From Pseudomonadota bacterium (lineage in GTDB: Bacteria; Pseudomonadota; Alphaproteobacteria; Rhizobiales; Devosiaceae), in assembly GCA_023388175.1 (NCBI GenBank), contig JAEWGT010000005.1, positions 248,001 through 312,000 on the forward strand: DNA of 64,000 nt, in the 5' to 3' direction. Positions 42,641-51,449 of the stretch are shown here, one piece after another. A program made the translations under genes and the position numbers. The notes under the pieces are model-generated. The model was given only the letters and a program-made list of their open reading frames with translations, ran no database searches and was not told the DNA's origin. Within the stretch, counting starts at the first letter, position 1; each line of letters opens with the position of its first letter.

Positions 42641-43920
42641 GACGCGCTTTCTACCAGTGCCGCCACGCCCATGCCACCCGCCGTACACACCGAGATCAGC
42701 GCTTTTTTGCCGGCCTGAGCGGACAGCAGCTTGGCGGTCAGCCCCAGAATGCGCGCGCCGGTCGCGGCAAAGGGGTGTCCATAGGCAAGGCTCGATCCCT
42801 TGACATTGATCTTTGCCGGATCGATTTCGCCCAGAACGCTCTCGCGCCCCAGAACATCCCGGCAATAGGCGGGATCTTTCCAGGCCTTGAGCGTACACAG
42901 AACCTGTGCCGCAAAGGCCTCGTGCAGTTCGAAATAGTCGATATCGTCAAACCCGAGCCCGGCCTTTTCCAGCATTTCGGACACGGCAATGGTGGGGGCC
43001 ATCAGCAGGCCCTCGCCATGGGCAAAGTCATTGCCCGCGACCCGCCCGGTGGTGAGATAGGCCAGGATCGGCAGGCCGCGCGCCTTCGCCCAGTCTTCCG
43101 AGGCCAGCAGCACACCCGAGGCCCCATCGGTCAGCGGCGTCGAATTGCCGGCCGTCAGCGTGCCAAGCCCGCTTTTCTTGTCAAAGGCGGGCTTGAGCGT
43201 CGCCATCTTTTCCATATTGGCGTCGGCCCGCACATTATTGTCGCGCACCAGCCCGGCGCATTGCAGCAGCAGGTCGTCGTGAAAACCCTCGTCATAGGCC
43301 TTGGCGGCATTGCGATGGCTGGCCACGGCCAGCGCATCCTGCTCCTCGCGCGAAATATTCCATTCCCGCGCCATCAATTCACAATGCTGGCCCATCGACA
43401 GCCCGGTGCGCGGCTCGTTGACCGACGGCGCCACAGGGGCGAGTTCGCCAAACGAAAAGCCTTTGAACGCCTTGAGCTTCTGCCCGGTCGTCTTTGCCGC
43501 ATTGGCATTGAGCAGACGATGCTGAACCTTCGACCCAAAGACAATCGGGCTATCGCTCACCGTATCGGAACCGGCGGCAATGCCACTCTCGATCTGGCCC
43601 GAAGCGATCTTGCCCGCCAGAACCAGTGCTGCCTGCAGGCTCGTGCCACAGGCAATCTGCATCGTCGTGCCCGGCGTACGCGGGCTCAGGCCGGCATCGA
43701 GCAGCGCCTCGCGGGCAATGTTGAAATCGCGGGAATGATTGATCACGGCGCCCGCGATCACTTCATCCACCTTCTCGCCCTTGAGCCCGTATTTGTCCGC
43801 CAGCCCGGCAATGGTCGTGCCCAGCATGGACAGATTGGTCTCCTCCACATAGGCCGTGCCGCCACGGGCAAAGGGAATACGGGCCGACCCGACAATGGCG
43901 ACGCGCTTGAGTTCAGTCAT
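42637..43920 (-). CDS. fadI: Acetyl-CoA C-acyltransferase (FadI-type thiolase)
   Basis: A 427-residue degradative thiolase, the last step of beta-oxidation (3-ketoacyl-CoA plus CoA to acetyl-CoA plus shorter acyl-CoA). The acyl-accepting Cys91 is in MQIACGTSLQAALVLAG, the His in LAYGHPFAATGARI and the second Cys in SVCTAGGMG. The long form and the VNEPRTGLSMGQHCELMAREW block resemble FadI more than FadA. Partner of FadJ just upstream. CAGGAGACC precedes the ATG. Confidence 0.93.
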   Translation of the reverse strand: MTELKRVAIVGSARIPFARGGTAYVEETNLSMLGTTIAGLADKYGLKGEKVDEVIAGAVINHSRDFNIAREALLDAGLSPRTPGTTMQIACGTSLQAALVLAGKIASGQIESGIAAGSDTVSDSPIVFGSKVQHRLLNANAAKTTGQKLKAFKGFSFGELAPVAPSVNEPRTGLSMGQHCELMAREWNISREEQDALAVASHRNAAKAYDEGFHDDLLLQCAGLVRDNNVRADANMEKMATLKPAFDKKSGLGTLTAGNSTPLTDGASGVLLASEDWAKARGLPILAYLTTGRVAGNDFAHGEGLLMAPTIAVSEMLEKAGLGFDDIDYFELHEAFAAQVLCTLKAWKDPAYCRDVLGRESVLGEIDPAKINVKGSSLAYGHPFAATGARILGLTAKLLSAQAGKKALISVCTAGGMGVAALVESAS

Positions 43921-43976
43921 GTTTGGTCTCCTGAAAAGAGGCCTGAAAGGAATGGGGCATAACGGCTCCGGCGCCT

Positions 43977-43997
43977 CCCTCCCCTCTGAGGGGAGGG
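43977..43997. repeat. CTCCCC/GGGGAG palindrome in the fadJ-fadI gap
   Basis: TCCCTCCCCTCTGAGGGGAGGGA, a near-perfect palindrome, lies in a 108-base intercistronic gap. Same module as the repeats at 1761, 51317, 54077 and 56067. Confidence 0.65.
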
Positions 43998-44028
43998 AAC
44001 GATCCCGCGGATAATTGCAGCATATCCA

Positions 44029-45990
44029 TCACGCCCGCCCATCGGCACGGGCCTTCATCGGCCCGCCCAGGAATGGCGCAAAGCCGGTGCCCATGATGAC
44101 GCCGATATCGGCCATCTCGGGCGAGGCAACGACGCCTTCGGCCACCACCACCTCCGTCATGTCCACCAGCGGCTTGATCAACTCGCGGCCGAGCGCGGCG
44201 AGATCGGCATGGGCCGGCACCGGTCCCTTGACCGCCTTGCCCTTTTCCCACTTGTAGAAGCCTTCATTGCTCTTGCGGCCCAGCTTGCCCGCCGCGATCA
44301 GCCGCGCGAACTGGCTGCCCTCGGGCACTGAATGACCGAGCTCCGTCGCCACCGACTTGCCGACATCGAGCCCCACCGTATCCATGAGTTCGATTGGCCC
44401 CATCGGCATGCCGAAGGCAACGGCCGCCGCATCGAGCAATTCCTTGCTTTCGCCGCGCTCCACCCGCTCCACCGCGCCCAGCATATAGGGCATGAGCACG
44501 CGATTGACGAGGAAGCCGGGGGCCGACTTGACCACAACCGGCGACTTGCCGATGGCCTGGGCAAAGCTGGCGCCCTTGCCGATCGCCTCGTCGGAATTGA
44601 ACCTGGAGCGGATCACCTCAACCAGCGGCAGTTGCGCCACCGGATTGAAGAAATGCAGGCCAATGAGCCGCGCCGGGTCCTTGAGCGCCTCGGCAATACG
44701 TTCCAGCTCGATGGAGGATGTGTTGGTGGCAAGGATCGCTCCAGGCTTGATCTTGTCTTCCAGTCCGGAAAAAATCGACTGTTTCACTTCGAGCTTTTCC
44801 ACCACGGCCTCGATGATCACATCGGCGCGCGGCACGCCCAGCCCCTGCGGGTCGGCGGTCAGCCGCAGCATGGCGGCGTCGACTTCGCGCTTCTTCTTGT
44901 AGCGCTTCTGGAACAGCTTCTTGGCCCGATCCAGCGCCGGCTGGATGCGCTCCATGTCGAGATCCTGCAAGGTCACGCTCATGCCGCGGTAGGCGCACCA
45001 GGCCGCAATATCCCCGCCCATGACGCCCGCGCCGATCACATGCACCCGCGAGAACTTTGCGCCCTTGAGACCCTGTTTCTTGAGCCCTTCGGACAGGAAG
45101 AACACGCGCCTCAGATTAGTGGCTGTCGGCGAACCCATCAGGGGCACGAAGGCATCCACCTCGCCCCGGATCATCGCCTGCCAGTCATTGCCGTGCTTCT
45201 CGAACAGATCGATCAGCGCATAGGGGGCCGGATAATGGTCCTTCTTCGCCTTCTTGCCCGCCTGCTCACGCATCTTGCTGGCCGCATAGCCGCGCAACGG
45301 GCCCATGGCCATCAGCCGCTTGGACAATGGCGCATGATCCGATTTGCGCTTGGACAGCACTGCCTTGCGGCCTTCCCAGCGCAGCATGTCGCGGTGGCGC
45401 ACCAGCTTGTCGACGAGATTGAGCCCGCGCGCCGCTCCGGCCCGCAGCATGCGGCCCGTGAGCATGATGCTCATCGCATCGACAGGCCCCGCCTGCCGGA
45501 TCGAGCGGCCCGTTCCGCCAAAGCCGGGAAAGATCCCGAGATTGACCTCCGGGAACCCGATGCGCGTTTTGTCGTCATTGACCGCAATGCGGTAATGACA
45601 CGCCAGCGCCAGTTCGAGCCCGCCACCAAGGCAGAAGCCATGGATACCGGCCACCACCGGCACTTTCAGATTCTCGATCCGGGCAAACAGGGCATGGGTG
45701 CGTTGCAGCGCTTCCGGCAGCACCGAAAAATCGCTCATCGCATCGAATTCGGACACATCCGCCCCGGCGATGAAGCCGCTATCCTTGCCCGAGAGCAGCA
45801 CCACGCCGACAATTTCATGAGTGCTCGCCAGATCCTCGATCCGCGCCACCAGCGTTTCGAGCTCCATGATCGCCTCGCGGCTCAGCACGTTGACCGAGCC
45901 CTCGGGCGAATGAATGGTCAGCCAGCCGATCTTTTCGAGATCGGTATGGAAGCTCCAGTGTTTCGTCTCGGTTGCCTGTGGGGCGATCAT
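44029..45990 (-). CDS. fadJ: FadJ/FadB-type enoyl-CoA hydratase / 3-hydroxyacyl-CoA dehydrogenase
   Basis: A 653-residue bifunctional enzyme. The crotonase half (residues 1-190) has the oxyanion holes in FIAGADVSEFDAM and GIHGFCLGGGLELALACHYRI, and the catalytic Glu pair in RIGFPEVNLGIFPGFGGT. The dehydrogenase half starts with the NAD motif VHVIGAGVMGGDIAAWCAYRG (about residue 315) and has NTSSIELERIAE and the catalytic LIGLHFFNPVAQLPLVEVI. ATG 45990 is chosen because TGAGGAG lies 5 bases ahead; GTG 45996 is inside that signal. It lies 91 bases after fadE and before fadI. Confidence 0.94.
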   Translation of the reverse strand: MIAPQATETKHWSFHTDLEKIGWLTIHSPEGSVNVLSREAIMELETLVARIEDLASTHEIVGVVLLSGKDSGFIAGADVSEFDAMSDFSVLPEALQRTHALFARIENLKVPVVAGIHGFCLGGGLELALACHYRIAVNDDKTRIGFPEVNLGIFPGFGGTGRSIRQAGPVDAMSIMLTGRMLRAGAARGLNLVDKLVRHRDMLRWEGRKAVLSKRKSDHAPLSKRLMAMGPLRGYAASKMREQAGKKAKKDHYPAPYALIDLFEKHGNDWQAMIRGEVDAFVPLMGSPTATNLRRVFFLSEGLKKQGLKGAKFSRVHVIGAGVMGGDIAAWCAYRGMSVTLQDLDMERIQPALDRAKKLFQKRYKKKREVDAAMLRLTADPQGLGVPRADVIIEAVVEKLEVKQSIFSGLEDKIKPGAILATNTSSIELERIAEALKDPARLIGLHFFNPVAQLPLVEVIRSRFNSDEAIGKGASFAQAIGKSPVVVKSAPGFLVNRVLMPYMLGAVERVERGESKELLDAAAVAFGMPMGPIELMDTVGLDVGKSVATELGHSVPEGSQFARLIAAGKLGRKSNEGFYKWEKGKAVKGPVPAHADLAALGRELIKPLVDMTEVVVAEGVVASPEMADIGVIMGTGFAPFLGGPMKARADGRA

Positions 45991-46081
45991 GGTCACTCCT
46001 CAATCTTTTCGGCGTTTCGCCGTTATCGTCATCGCGTCCGACGGCGCCGAAACCACCGCCGGTCATCCTCGGGCCCGGACC

Positions 46082-48547
46082 TTACTCTGCCGCCACCCGG
46101 GGCGGCGTTTCCTTGAGGACATCCATCTCGAAGTCATCGACATGCACGGCCCTGTTGGTCGCCTCATCCGCTGCGCGCATGATGCCGGCCTCGTTGCCGT
46201 TGAGCACGCCTGCCGCCACCGCATCGTCGATGGCGTCGCGATCCAGCCGCCGCTCGAACACACCCTTGCGCGAGGCCTTGATGAACTTTGCCTCGATCTC
46301 CTCCGCTTCGGTCACCTTGATGAAGGCATCTTCCAGCACGCCGGTCACATCATTGGGGTCCATCGACACATAGACGCCCGTGGTCAGCCGGTCCCGGAAC
46401 GCGCCGGGGCGCAACACGGCGCGCACGAAGCGGTAATTGACGCGATCCGAGGCGCGCTTGGCATGCCGCCCCAGCGGGAAGCACAGAAAGCGCATGGCAT
46501 TGGCAAAGAACGGGTTGGGGAAATTGGCAAAAACCTCGCCAAAGATGTGCTCGATATTGGCCACGCGATCTTCCATGATCGCGTCGATCAGGTCCCGGTC
46601 TTCGGCAATCTGCCCTTCTTCGTCGAAACGTTTCAGCGTCGCCGACATCAGGTACAATTCGCCCAGAAGATCAGCCATCCGGCCCGAGAGCTTCTGCTTG
46701 CGCTTGAGCGCGCCCCCCAGCACCACTGTCGTCCAGTCCGCCACCAGCGCGAAATCCTGGCTGTAGCGATGCAGCCGGCGATACCAGCGCGCCATCGGCC
46801 CTTCATTGGGCGACGACGCGAAGGACCCATTGGTCAGCCCATGCAGGAAGCTGGCCACGATATTGCGCAGCATGAACTTGGTGTGCCCGCCAAAAGCGGC
46901 ATCGAATGCTTCGATCCCCGCGCGCTTGTCCTTGTTCTGCGCCGCTGAAATTTCCTTGAGCAGATAGGGATGCGCCCGCAGCACGCCCTGCGCAAAGGTC
47001 ATCAGCGTGCGGGTGAGAATATTGGCTCCCTCCACCGTGATGGCCACCGGCAATGCCTGATAGGCGCCGAACAGGTAATTGCCCGGACCGTCCTGAATGG
47101 CGCGGCCGCCCTGGATGTCGAAAGCATCGTCCATGCTGTCGCGCATGGCTTCGGTCGTGGTGTATTTGAGCAGCCCCGCAATAACGGCCGGGCGCTGGCC
47201 TTCATCCACCATCGACGCCGTCAGACGACGGGTCGATTCGAACATATAGGCGCGCTTGACCATCTCGCCGAGCGGCTCGGCCACGCCTTCCATAATGCCG
47301 ACCGGAATGCCGAATTGCCGCCGCACCCGCGCATAGGCCGACGTGGCCCGCAGCGTCGCCTTGATCGAGGTCGTGCCGATAGCGGGCAGCGAGATGGCGC
47401 GGCCAGTGGAGAGGCATTCCATCAGCATGCGCCAGCCCTGCCCGGCATATTCAATGCCGCCGATCAGGAAATCCATGGGCACGAACATATCCGTGCCACG
47501 CACCGGGCCGTTCATGAAAGCCTGCCGCGCCGGATAATGGCGGCGGCCGATATCGAGGCCCGGATGGTCATGCGGGATCAGCGCCAGGGTGATGCCGATA
47601 TCCGGCCCGCGCCCCAGGTGGTTGTCAGGATCCTTGAGAATGAAGGCGAGACCAACCAGCGTGGCGATGGGCGCCAGCGTAATGTAGCGCTTGTCGAAGC
47701 TCAGCCGGACACCCAGCACTTCCTGCCCATTATACATGCCCTTGGTGACCACGCCGATGTCCCGCATGCCACCGGCATCCGAACCCGAATGCACCCCGGT
47801 CAAGGCAAAGCAGGGCACTTCCTGCCCATTGGCAAGGCGATGGAGATATTTCTCCTTCTGCTCGGGCAGGCCGTATTTCTCCAGCAACTCGCCGGGTCCG
47901 AGCGAATTGGGCACCATGACGGTGATCCCCGCCGCCACCGAGCGGCTGGCGATCTTGGAAACGATCATCGACTGCGCCTGCGCCGAAAAGCCCAGGCCCC
48001 CATGCTCCTTGCCGATCAGCATGCCAAGGAATCCCTTGGACTTGAGGAAGTCCCAGAGTTCGGGCGACAGGTCCGCGCGATTATGGCGGATATCCCAATC
48101 GTCGATCATCCGGCAGGCGGTTTCGGTTTCGTTGTCGAGGAATGCCTGCTCCTCTGCCGTCAGCGTCAGCGGACGGATTTTCGTCAGCTTGTCCCAATTG
48201 GGCCGGCCGGAAAACAATTCGGCGTCCCAACCCACGGTGCCGGCATCAAGGGCTTCCTGCTCGGTCCGGCTGACCTTTGGGAGAATGGATTTGACCGCGC
48301 CATAGATGGGGGGCAGCAGCAGGGCCATGCGGATCGGCTTCACCGCCAGCACCAGCAGCACCACGCCGAACACGATCAGGACCCAGGCAAACCAGCCCAG
48401 TTCATAAACCGCACCACTCTGGGTAAAATCCAGCCCCGACAGCAGGCCGATGGCTGCAAAGGCAGCGCCCCATTGCCAGAGCGGACTTTCCCGCATGGCC
48501 AGCGTCGCAAACACGACAAGACTGATTGCAACCAGCAAAAGGATCAT
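46082..48547 (-). CDS. fadE: Membrane-bound acyl-CoA dehydrogenase (FadE)
   Basis: An 821-residue flavoenzyme, first step of beta-oxidation. Residues 1-85 hold three membrane helices (MILLLVAISLVVFATL; WQWGAAFAAIGLLSGL; WFAWVLIVFGVVLLVLAV), as in E. coli FadE. The acyl-CoA dehydrogenase core follows (IGKEHGGLGFSAQAQSMIVSK, ALTGVHSGSDAGGMRD, AEPLGEMVKRAYM, TVEGANILTRTLM) and then the long C-terminal domain unique to FadE. ATG 48547 lies 9 bases after AAGGAGG; earlier ATGs overlap that ribosome site. Probable first gene of fadE-fadJ-fadI-small protein. Confidence 0.94.
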   Translation of the reverse strand: MILLLVAISLVVFATLAMRESPLWQWGAAFAAIGLLSGLDFTQSGAVYELGWFAWVLIVFGVVLLVLAVKPIRMALLLPPIYGAVKSILPKVSRTEQEALDAGTVGWDAELFSGRPNWDKLTKIRPLTLTAEEQAFLDNETETACRMIDDWDIRHNRADLSPELWDFLKSKGFLGMLIGKEHGGLGFSAQAQSMIVSKIASRSVAAGITVMVPNSLGPGELLEKYGLPEQKEKYLHRLANGQEVPCFALTGVHSGSDAGGMRDIGVVTKGMYNGQEVLGVRLSFDKRYITLAPIATLVGLAFILKDPDNHLGRGPDIGITLALIPHDHPGLDIGRRHYPARQAFMNGPVRGTDMFVPMDFLIGGIEYAGQGWRMLMECLSTGRAISLPAIGTTSIKATLRATSAYARVRRQFGIPVGIMEGVAEPLGEMVKRAYMFESTRRLTASMVDEGQRPAVIAGLLKYTTTEAMRDSMDDAFDIQGGRAIQDGPGNYLFGAYQALPVAITVEGANILTRTLMTFAQGVLRAHPYLLKEISAAQNKDKRAGIEAFDAAFGGHTKFMLRNIVASFLHGLTNGSFASSPNEGPMARWYRRLHRYSQDFALVADWTTVVLGGALKRKQKLSGRMADLLGELYLMSATLKRFDEEGQIAEDRDLIDAIMEDRVANIEHIFGEVFANFPNPFFANAMRFLCFPLGRHAKRASDRVNYRFVRAVLRPGAFRDRLTTGVYVSMDPNDVTGVLEDAFIKVTEAEEIEAKFIKASRKGVFERRLDRDAIDDAVAAGVLNGNEAGIMRAADEATNRAVHVDDFEMDVLKETPPRVAAE

Positions 48548-48736
48548 CGCCCTCATCCTCCTTGGACGGCGAACGATCCACAAGTCAGGAGCGTTGCCGC
48601 CATTCCTCTAGCGCGCGTGTAACCGCACAAAACTCTAGTGCCGGGCCAGTACTGATCTGGAATCAGTCCGGCCTTCCCCTTGCTTGATCCGCACCATAGC
48701 GCGGAGCCGGGGCATCATATAGAGCCACTTTATCGT

Positions 48737-48756
48737 AGTTTACGCTTACGTCAACT
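48737..48756. promoter_or_regulatory. LiuR-type palindromic operator 1 (fadE side)
   Basis: AGTTTACG-CTTA-CGTCAACT: arms match at 7 of 8 positions around a 4-base centre. The pattern TTKACG-CTWA-CGTYAA is shared with site 2 and agrees with the published style of MerR-family LiuR motifs that control fatty-acid and branched-chain amino-acid breakdown. It lies 190 bases before fadE. Confidence 0.6.
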
Positions 48757-48821
48757 AGAGGACCTATACGTCTTTCATCCTACCGCCGATGCAGGCCCGT
48801 ATTCTGAAAAGCCGGGCACCG

Positions 48822-48841
48822 AATTGACGCTAACGTTAACC
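48822..48841. promoter_or_regulatory. LiuR-type palindromic operator 2 (fadD side)
   Basis: TTGACG-CTAA-CGTTAA, the same architecture as site 1, 85 bases away and 93 bases before the fadD ATG. The divergent control region (48548-48933) contains no gene. Confidence 0.6.
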
Positions 48842-48933
48842 CATGGAATAGTTTCATGGTTCCGGCCTGCCGGGCGCAATCGGGAAAAACCCGCCGCTCT
48901 CCAAACGGGAGCATCATTCGAGGAGGAAACGAT

Positions 48934-50640
48934 ATGGACACGACTGCCCCCAATGACAGCCTGCGTCCCTGGATTGCCAGCTATCCCGAAGGGATCGCCT
49001 GGGACAGTCCGATCGACGAGACCCCCGTGCATGAGCAGGTTCTGGCTGCCTGTGCCAAAAATCCCGGCGCCCTGGCCCTCGACTTCCTCGGTGGCACCAC
49101 AACTTTCGGCGAACTGGGCGAGAAGATCGCCGCCTTTGCCGGCGCCTTGCAGACCCAGTTCGGCGTCAAGAAGGGCAGCCGCGTCGCACTGATGCTGCCC
49201 AACACGCCCTTCTACCCCATCGCCTATTACGGCGTGCTGCGCGCCGGCGGCACCGTGGTCAATTGCAACCCGCTCTATACCGTGCCCGAGCTCAGCCACA
49301 TCACTGCCAATGCCGGCGCCGACATCATGGTGACGCTCGATCTCCAGCAGATCTATGAAAAGGGCGAGGCGCTGCAAAAGGCCGGCCACGTCAAGACTCT
49401 GGTCGTCGCCCACTTCCCCAATGCGCTGCCTCTGGTCAAGAAAATCCTCTTCTCCATCGCCAAGCGCAAGGATCTGGCAAAACCGGCCTATGGCGCAGCC
49501 ATCGTCTCCTTTGAGGCGATGCTGGACCGCAACGACAAGCCCTCAGCGGTCACCATCGACCCGCACAAGGACATCGCCGTCCAGCAATATACCGGCGGCA
49601 CCACCGGCATTCCCAAGGGCGCGCTGCTGACCCACGCCAATATCGCGGCCAATGTCAGCCAGATCGACAAATGGGGCGATGGCCTGTTCTACGCGCCCTC
49701 CAAGGTCATTGCTGTCCTGCCCTTCTTCCACATCTTCGCTATGACCGTCTGCCTCAACGTGCCGCTCAGCAATGGCATTCCAGTCATCATGCTGCCGCGC
49801 TTTGAATTGAAGGCCCTGCTCGGCATTTTCGAGCGCACCAAGGCCAATGTCCTGCCCTCCGTGCCGACCCTGCTCAACGCCGTCGCCCGGGCTGAGAACG
49901 TCAAGCCGGAGCAATTGGCCAGTCTCGAAGTGGCCATTTCCGGCGGCGCCGCCCTGCCCGATGAAGTGCGCAACGCCTTTGCCAAAAAGTCGTCCAAGGC
50001 CATTCTCGCCGAAGGCTATGGCCTCACCGAAACCTCGCCCGTCGTCTGCTGCGCCGCCCTGCGCAAGCCGAGCAAGCCCATGTCCATCGGCCTGCCCCTG
50101 CCCGGCACCGATATCCGCTTTGTCGATGTCGATAGCGGCAAGGTCGTCGGCATCGGCGAAGATGGCGAGCTGCAGGTCAAGGGACCCCAGGTCATGGCCG
50201 GCTATTACGACAATGCCGAAGCCAGCAAGGACGTCTTCATGGACGGCTGGCTACGCACGGGCGATGTCGGCCATATGGACGAGGACGGCTATGTCTTCCT
50301 TGTGGACCGCATCAAGGACCTGATCATCTGCTCGGGCTTCAACGTCTATCCGCGCACCATCGAAGAAGCCCTGATGGCCCATGAGGCGGTCGAGGAGGTC
50401 AATGTCATCGGCGTGCCTGACGAGTATCGCGGCGAAGCGCCCGTTGCCTTCATCAAGCTCAAATCCGGCAAGTCCGCCACCGAAGCCGATCTCAAGAGCT
50501 TCCTCACCGGCACGCTCAACAAGATCGAAATGCCCCGCGAGATCATCTTCAAGGACGCCTTGCCCAAGACGCTGATCGGCAAGCTTTCCAAGAAGGAATT
50601 GCGCGAGGAATATGCCGAGACCCGAGGCGCCAGGAAGTGA
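48934..50640 (+). CDS. fadD: Long-chain fatty acid-CoA ligase (FadD)
   Basis: A 568-residue adenylate-forming enzyme that activates fatty acids to acyl-CoA for the FadEJI enzymes across the intergenic region. AMP-binding motif YTGGTTGIPKGALLTHANI (about residues 212-230), EGYGLTETSPVVC, YYDNAEASKDVFMDGWLRTGDVGHMDEDGY and the C-terminal catalytic Lys in LPKTLIGKLSKKELRE. ATG 48934 follows GGAGGAAACG. Its stop overlaps the GTG of the MerR gene by four bases. Confidence 0.94.
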   Translation: MDTTAPNDSLRPWIASYPEGIAWDSPIDETPVHEQVLAACAKNPGALALDFLGGTTTFGELGEKIAAFAGALQTQFGVKKGSRVALMLPNTPFYPIAYYGVLRAGGTVVNCNPLYTVPELSHITANAGADIMVTLDLQQIYEKGEALQKAGHVKTLVVAHFPNALPLVKKILFSIAKRKDLAKPAYGAAIVSFEAMLDRNDKPSAVTIDPHKDIAVQQYTGGTTGIPKGALLTHANIAANVSQIDKWGDGLFYAPSKVIAVLPFFHIFAMTVCLNVPLSNGIPVIMLPRFELKALLGIFERTKANVLPSVPTLLNAVARAENVKPEQLASLEVAISGGAALPDEVRNAFAKKSSKAILAEGYGLTETSPVVCCAALRKPSKPMSIGLPLPGTDIRFVDVDSGKVVGIGEDGELQVKGPQVMAGYYDNAEASKDVFMDGWLRTGDVGHMDEDGYVFLVDRIKDLIICSGFNVYPRTIEEALMAHEAVEEVNVIGVPDEYRGEAPVAFIKLKSGKSATEADLKSFLTGTLNKIEMPREIIFKDALPKTLIGKLSKKELREEYAETRGARK

Positions 50641-51017
50641 ATCGCATCGAGCCCGAAGCCCGCGATCTGTTCTCGATAGCCGACCTCGCCAGCGAGTTCG
50701 GCATCTCCACCCGCGCCATTCGCTTCTACGAATCCAAGGGCCTGCTCTCTCCCGAGAGAGTGGGTGCCACCCGCATCTTCCGCCGCCGCGACCGCGCCCG
50801 GCTGCTGCTCATCCTGCGCGGCAAGCGCCTGGGCTTCTCGCTGCGCGACATTTCCGACTATCTCAGCCTCTATGATGCCGACCGCAATCAGCAGGTCACC
50901 CTTCTCACTGAAAAGGTCGATGAACGCATCGCCCTGCTCGAACGCCAGCGCGATGACCTCGAAACCACGATTTCCGAACTGCGCGAAATCCGCAAACTCG
51001 CCGACGACCGGCGCTGA
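50637..51017 (+). CDS. MerR-family transcription regulator (LiuR-like)
   Basis: A 126-residue DNA-binding protein. The MerR winged helix FSIADLASEFGISTRAIRFYESKGLLSPERVGATRIFRRRDRARL spans residues 12-56. The dimerisation coiled coil KVDERIALLERQRDDLETTISELREIRKLA lies at the end. No metal-binding cysteines are present, as expected for LiuR-type catabolic regulators. It starts with GTG overlapping the fadD stop, so it is made with FadD. The two LiuR-like palindromes upstream of fadD and fadE are its natural candidate sites, giving autoregulation of the whole fad locus. Confidence 0.85.
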   Translation: MNRIEPEARDLFSIADLASEFGISTRAIRFYESKGLLSPERVGATRIFRRRDRARLLLILRGKRLGFSLRDISDYLSLYDADRNQQVTLLTEKVDERIALLERQRDDLETTISELREIRKLADDRR

Positions 51018-51035
51018 TCGCGACGCACTGCTGCT

Positions 51036-51278
51036 CTAGCGCCTGAAATCAGGCTTTTTCGGCTTCACCCAGCCCTTGGGCGGCTGGCGCACCGGGGTGT
51101 TGGAGCCCAGCCCCATCTGGCCCGGCGGAGGCTGGCCGACAATGTCATCCCCCTCGCCTTTGAGCCGCGCAATCTCGTCGCGCAAAGCCGCCGCCTTCTC
51201 GAAATCGAAATCGGCCGCTGCCGCGTCCATCTCCTTTTCCAGCGCCAAAAGCCGCTGATGATTGCTCCGCGATGACAT
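51036..51278 (-). CDS. Small UVR-motif protein
   Basis: An 80-residue protein. HQRLLALEKEMDAAAADFDFEKAAALRDEIARLKGE (residues 6-41) is the UVR helical hairpin of UvrB and UvrC. The rest is a proline-rich, basic tail (RQPPKGWVKPKKPDFRR). The UVR motif mediates UvrB-UvrC contact; stand-alone versions occur in many alphaproteobacteria and their role is unclear. ATG 51278 has CGGAG ahead. It is convergent with the MerR gene and near DNA-ligase genes, though not clearly in one operon. Confidence 0.8.
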   Translation of the reverse strand: MSSRSNHQRLLALEKEMDAAAADFDFEKAAALRDEIARLKGEGDDIVGQPPPGQMGLGSNTPVRQPPKGWVKPKKPDFRR

Positions 51279-51316
51279 GCCTGTCTCCGTTCTCACTGAC
51301 CTGTCGGCTCTTTCTC

Positions 51317-51350
51317 TCCCTCCCCCTTGTGGGGAGGGCCGGGGTGGGGG
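51317..51350. repeat. CTCCCC/GGGGAG intergenic repeat
   Basis: CCCTCCCCCTTGTGGGGAGGG followed by CCGGGGTGGGGG, upstream of the UVR-motif gene. Same family as 56067-56100. Confidence 0.65.
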
Positions 51351-51449
51351 TGCTGCGCGTTCAGCGAACTGCCATGTCCACACAGCTTCCGGACAGTTCA
51401 GCACACTGCCGAACAAGATGGGGGCGCAAAAGCGTCAGGAATTCCGCCC

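Noticed and set aside
44332..46116. 594-codon frame opposite fadJ
   Set aside because: Mirror of a clear bifunctional enzyme; His/Arg/Gln-rich shadow.
46970..48622. 550-codon frame opposite fadE
   Set aside because: Shadow frame; fadE has all family motifs.
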